NCBI RefSeq assembly: GCF_900698935.1
Contig: NZ_LR217715.1
Span: forward strand, 496,001 to 560,000
DNA length: 64,000 nt
Origin: Erwinia_E haradaeae_D
GTDB lineage: Bacteria > Pseudomonadota > Gammaproteobacteria > Enterobacterales > Enterobacteriaceae
Direction: 5' to 3'
Position 1 is the first letter of the stretch, and each line of letters opens with the position of its first letter. A program made the position numbers and the translations under genes. Below are positions 61,877 to 64,000 of the stretch, piece by piece. The notes under the pieces were generated by a model, which was not told where the DNA came from, did no database searches, and saw only the letters and a program-made list of their open reading frames with translations.

Positions 61877-62076
61877 GTTAAATTTCCTCAACCAATACAT
61901 GATATAAAAATCTATTATGACTTGTATATATTTGACGTATAGATAGCCAAATTAGGCGCCACTGCATTATTTTTTGCATGTTGCGCTCTCGCGCCAAAGA
62001 TTCAATTTACTTAGTTATTTTTAATCTAGTCATCATACATAGCAGATGGTAGAAAATTTTTTATACCTTTAAAAAT

Positions 62077-64000
62077 TTAGACCTCATGTGAAAAAAGTTG
62101 ATCCAGAGCATTAATGAAACTCAAATCTAAAAGGATTTGATAAATCCCATAACTATGATTTGTATTATCTATACCACGCAAAAAGAGATACAATATTCCA
62201 CCAACATGACGCTCATAATTATAATGTACTAGGCGATGACGCAAATAACGATGCAATGCCAACATATAAAATTGATACTGTAAGTCATAACGATGCTCTT
62301 GTATTGCACGCATCATCGCCGCCTGAGTATAGCAACCGCTCTCTTGGCCCAACCAATTAGATTTGTAATCTACAATATAATATTTCCCATTCCAGAAAAA
62401 TACTAGATCAATAAAACCTTGCAGCATGCCTCGTACCTGATGAAATCTAAGTGGAGCACAAGTGGCAGATAATGGATCCTGTCTGATAATTCTATTAAGT
62501 TTTTCCGCCGTCATCAAAGGAGAGATCGGTAAATAGAATTGCATTTCCACCCGTTTATCTTGCCTAGGTATTTGGAATAAACTAACACCTGTATTGTTCA
62601 GAGGAGTATTCAAAATATTGTTAACCCAATGCAATATCATAGGTCCCCAATCTTTTTTAAACCCTTGTAGCATCAGTTGTTTATCCACCCAGCTTTCATT
62701 TAATAATAGATTAACATCTAGGGTTTCCAAAAGCTTATGGAGGAATAGCCCTGACCTAACGCCTCGCGGAAAAGTATGTGGAGTTAGCGACACAGACGAT
62801 ATTTGTTGGTTTTTTTCTACTGGGTCTGGTAAACGAAGATTTAAAGATCTTAAAGGTGATGCATCCTTTAATGTTAGAGGACAAAGACTAGATTTCTGGT
62901 GCAAATCTGAATAACTTGTGACTCGCCAATAATCTTCTAAGGTCTGTAATACAGGACTATCTCTTAAGGTTGTTGTTGCGATTGGTTGCGTATTTAAATC
63001 TGTCCATGGACAACCTTCTCCCTCTGATGATATAATCACTTTAGTTGCATCTGTATTAAAAACTGTCAGCGCTGATAGAAGGCTATCCACATCCATAATC
63101 CTTCCTTTTTGGATTAGATAACCTAACGCGCTTTGGTGAATATCTGTCTGTATGGTGTTTTTTCGTATACTCAGAGATAAGGGTGCTATACCAACACTAC
63201 AGTGAAATACTGAACGAGTGAGTGCGACATATAATAAACGTACATCTTCGGCTAATCTCTCCTTGTCAGCTAGCATCATACTATTAGGCGTTGCATCTAA
63301 ATCTAGCAATGTAGTGAATGTTTTATCGTCATGGTAAATAGCATGACGGGCCTGAACAAAAGACACAGCAAAAGGTATCCATACTAAAGGGTATTGTAAT
63401 CCTTTGGATTTATGAATCGTAATAATCTTGATTAGGTTATAATTATGTTCTGCCCGTAGACGCTGATTCGATATTGTAGTGTCTTCTTTTTGAATTTTCT
63501 TGCTCAACCAGCGTACTAATGCGTTGTGATTATCGAAATTACCAGCATGTACCTGTAAAATTTCACCTATATGTAGCAGATCCGTTAAATAACGCTCGCC
63601 ATGCGTAAATGATAGTAGAGTAGCCTCTAGCTTCCTGTTTTTAATTAACTTGCGAAGCATTGGTAAAACTCCGTGTGTTTTCCAGTAGTGTTGGTAATTC
63701 ATGAACTCCTCTATCAGGGCATTCTGCATTGCTGCATTGTTCTTAACAGTCTCTAATACCGAAACCTTCATACCAAATATATTAGTTATTAAGCAACTGA
63801 GAAACACAGACTCTTTCTCAGGTGTTAACAGAGCTTTTAAGAGCAACAGCATCTCTCGTGCTGCTAATGTAGTAAACACACTCTCCCTATTGGAGATATA
63901 CGCCGATGGAATATTTAAGATCTCTAGCGCTTTTCGTATTAATTCTGCTTCATGCTTATTACGCACCAATACAGTAATGTCAGAAATTTTTACTGGATGT
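62077..64000 (-). CDS. recB: RecBCD enzyme subunit RecB, C-terminal part (runs off the window)
   Basis: Helicase-nuclease subunit that processes double-strand breaks. The frame stays open to base 64000 (ITVLVRNKHEAE near the edge), so about half of the usual ~1180 residues lie outside; the visible part has about 640. Helicase motifs: TIHKSKGLQYPLVWIPF and EDVRLLYVALTRS (motif VI). The nuclease domain keeps MLQGFIDLVF and VDYKSNWLG with the catalytic Asp-x-Lys. Downstream recD, which follows recB directly in E. coli, is absent; glnS comes next after about 200 bases. Confidence 0.96.
   Translation of the reverse strand, partial: HPVKISDITVLVRNKHEAELIRKALEILNIPSAYISNRESVFTTLAAREMLLLLKALLTPEKESVFLSCLITNIFGMKVSVLETVKNNAAMQNALIEEFMNYQHYWKTHGVLPMLRKLIKNRKLEATLLSFTHGERYLTDLLHIGEILQVHAGNFDNHNALVRWLSKKIQKEDTTISNQRLRAEHNYNLIKIITIHKSKGLQYPLVWIPFAVSFVQARHAIYHDDKTFTTLLDLDATPNSMMLADKERLAEDVRLLYVALTRSVFHCSVGIAPLSLSIRKNTIQTDIHQSALGYLIQKGRIMDVDSLLSALTVFNTDATKVIISSEGEGCPWTDLNTQPIATTTLRDSPVLQTLEDYWRVTSYSDLHQKSSLCPLTLKDASPLRSLNLRLPDPVEKNQQISSVSLTPHTFPRGVRSGLFLHKLLETLDVNLLLNESWVDKQLMLQGFKKDWGPMILHWVNNILNTPLNNTGVSLFQIPRQDKRVEMQFYLPISPLMTAEKLNRIIRQDPLSATCAPLRFHQVRGMLQGFIDLVFFWNGKYYIVDYKSNWLGQESGCYTQAAMMRAIQEHRYDLQYQFYMLALHRYLRHRLVHYNYERHVGGILYLFLRGIDNTNHSYGIYQILLDLSFINALDQLFSHEV

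Noticed and set aside
1..64000. Mobile elements, prophage, restriction-modification or toxin-antitoxin genes
   Set aside because: None could be seen; all recognised genes are housekeeping genes in ancestral order.

Overview
The window is chromosomal DNA of a gammaproteobacterium whose closest recognisable relatives are the Enterobacterales. Almost every protein aligns end to end, from memory, with its E. coli counterpart, and many small clusters keep E. coli gene order: ubiD-fre, hemC-hemD, lptM-dapF, pgk-fbaA, murB-birA, mreB-mreC-mreD, argX-hisR-leuT-proM, minC-minD-minE, purE-purK-lpxH, cysP-cysU-cysW-cysA, accB-accC, leuW-glnU-metU-glnV, rimI-yjjG and ybeD-lipB-lipA. The DNA is very AT-rich, and adding up gene lengths gives only about 33 kb of coding sequence in 64 kb. 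There are no transposases, phage genes, CRISPR arrays or defence genes. Frozen gene order, strong AT bias, few broken genes and very large empty spacers together point to an obligate insect endosymbiont (Blochmannia- or Gullanella-like in style). I cannot name the species from sequence reading alone.

Layout. 1-1.1 kb: end of ubiD and fre (quinone and flavin metabolism). 1.1-6.0 kb: a gene desert. 6.0-11.1 kb: hemD-hemC, then a tiny lptM and dapF. 13.3-18.9 kb: fbaA, pgk and tkt. 20.3-22.2 kb: murB and a frameshifted birA. 23.1-26.0 kb: mreD-mreC-mreB. 27.1-32.3 kb: tRNA-Val, tatD, mtnN, four tRNAs and minCDE. 33.1-39.99 kb: erpA, purK-purE, lpxH and cysS. 40.6-47.0 kb: aspS and the sulfate/thiosulfate transporter cysPUWA. 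48.7-50.5 kb: accB-accC. 52.4-54.4 kb: four tRNAs and a decaying rimI-yjjG pair. 55.7-64.0 kb: lipA, lipB, ybeD, glnS and the C-terminal two thirds of recB.

The gene set describes a cell that still builds a rod-shaped, divided envelope (dapF, murB, mreBCD, minCDE, lpxH, lptM), makes fatty acids (accBC), lipoylates enzymes (lipAB), runs glycolysis and the pentose pathway, makes purines (purEK), imports sulfate or thiosulfate (cysPUWA) and makes uroporphyrinogen III for siroheme or heme (hemCD).

Most notable signals: birA split by a frameshift exactly at an A10 tract and missing its C-terminal domain while the BCCP target gene accB is intact; rimI interrupted by an in-frame UGA at a conserved Trp; a decaying yjjG that still overlaps rimI by ATGA; a 39-residue LptM lipoprotein easily missed by gene callers; an alternating purine-pyrimidine CACGCA tandem repeat; and several well-formed hairpins in otherwise empty spacers.
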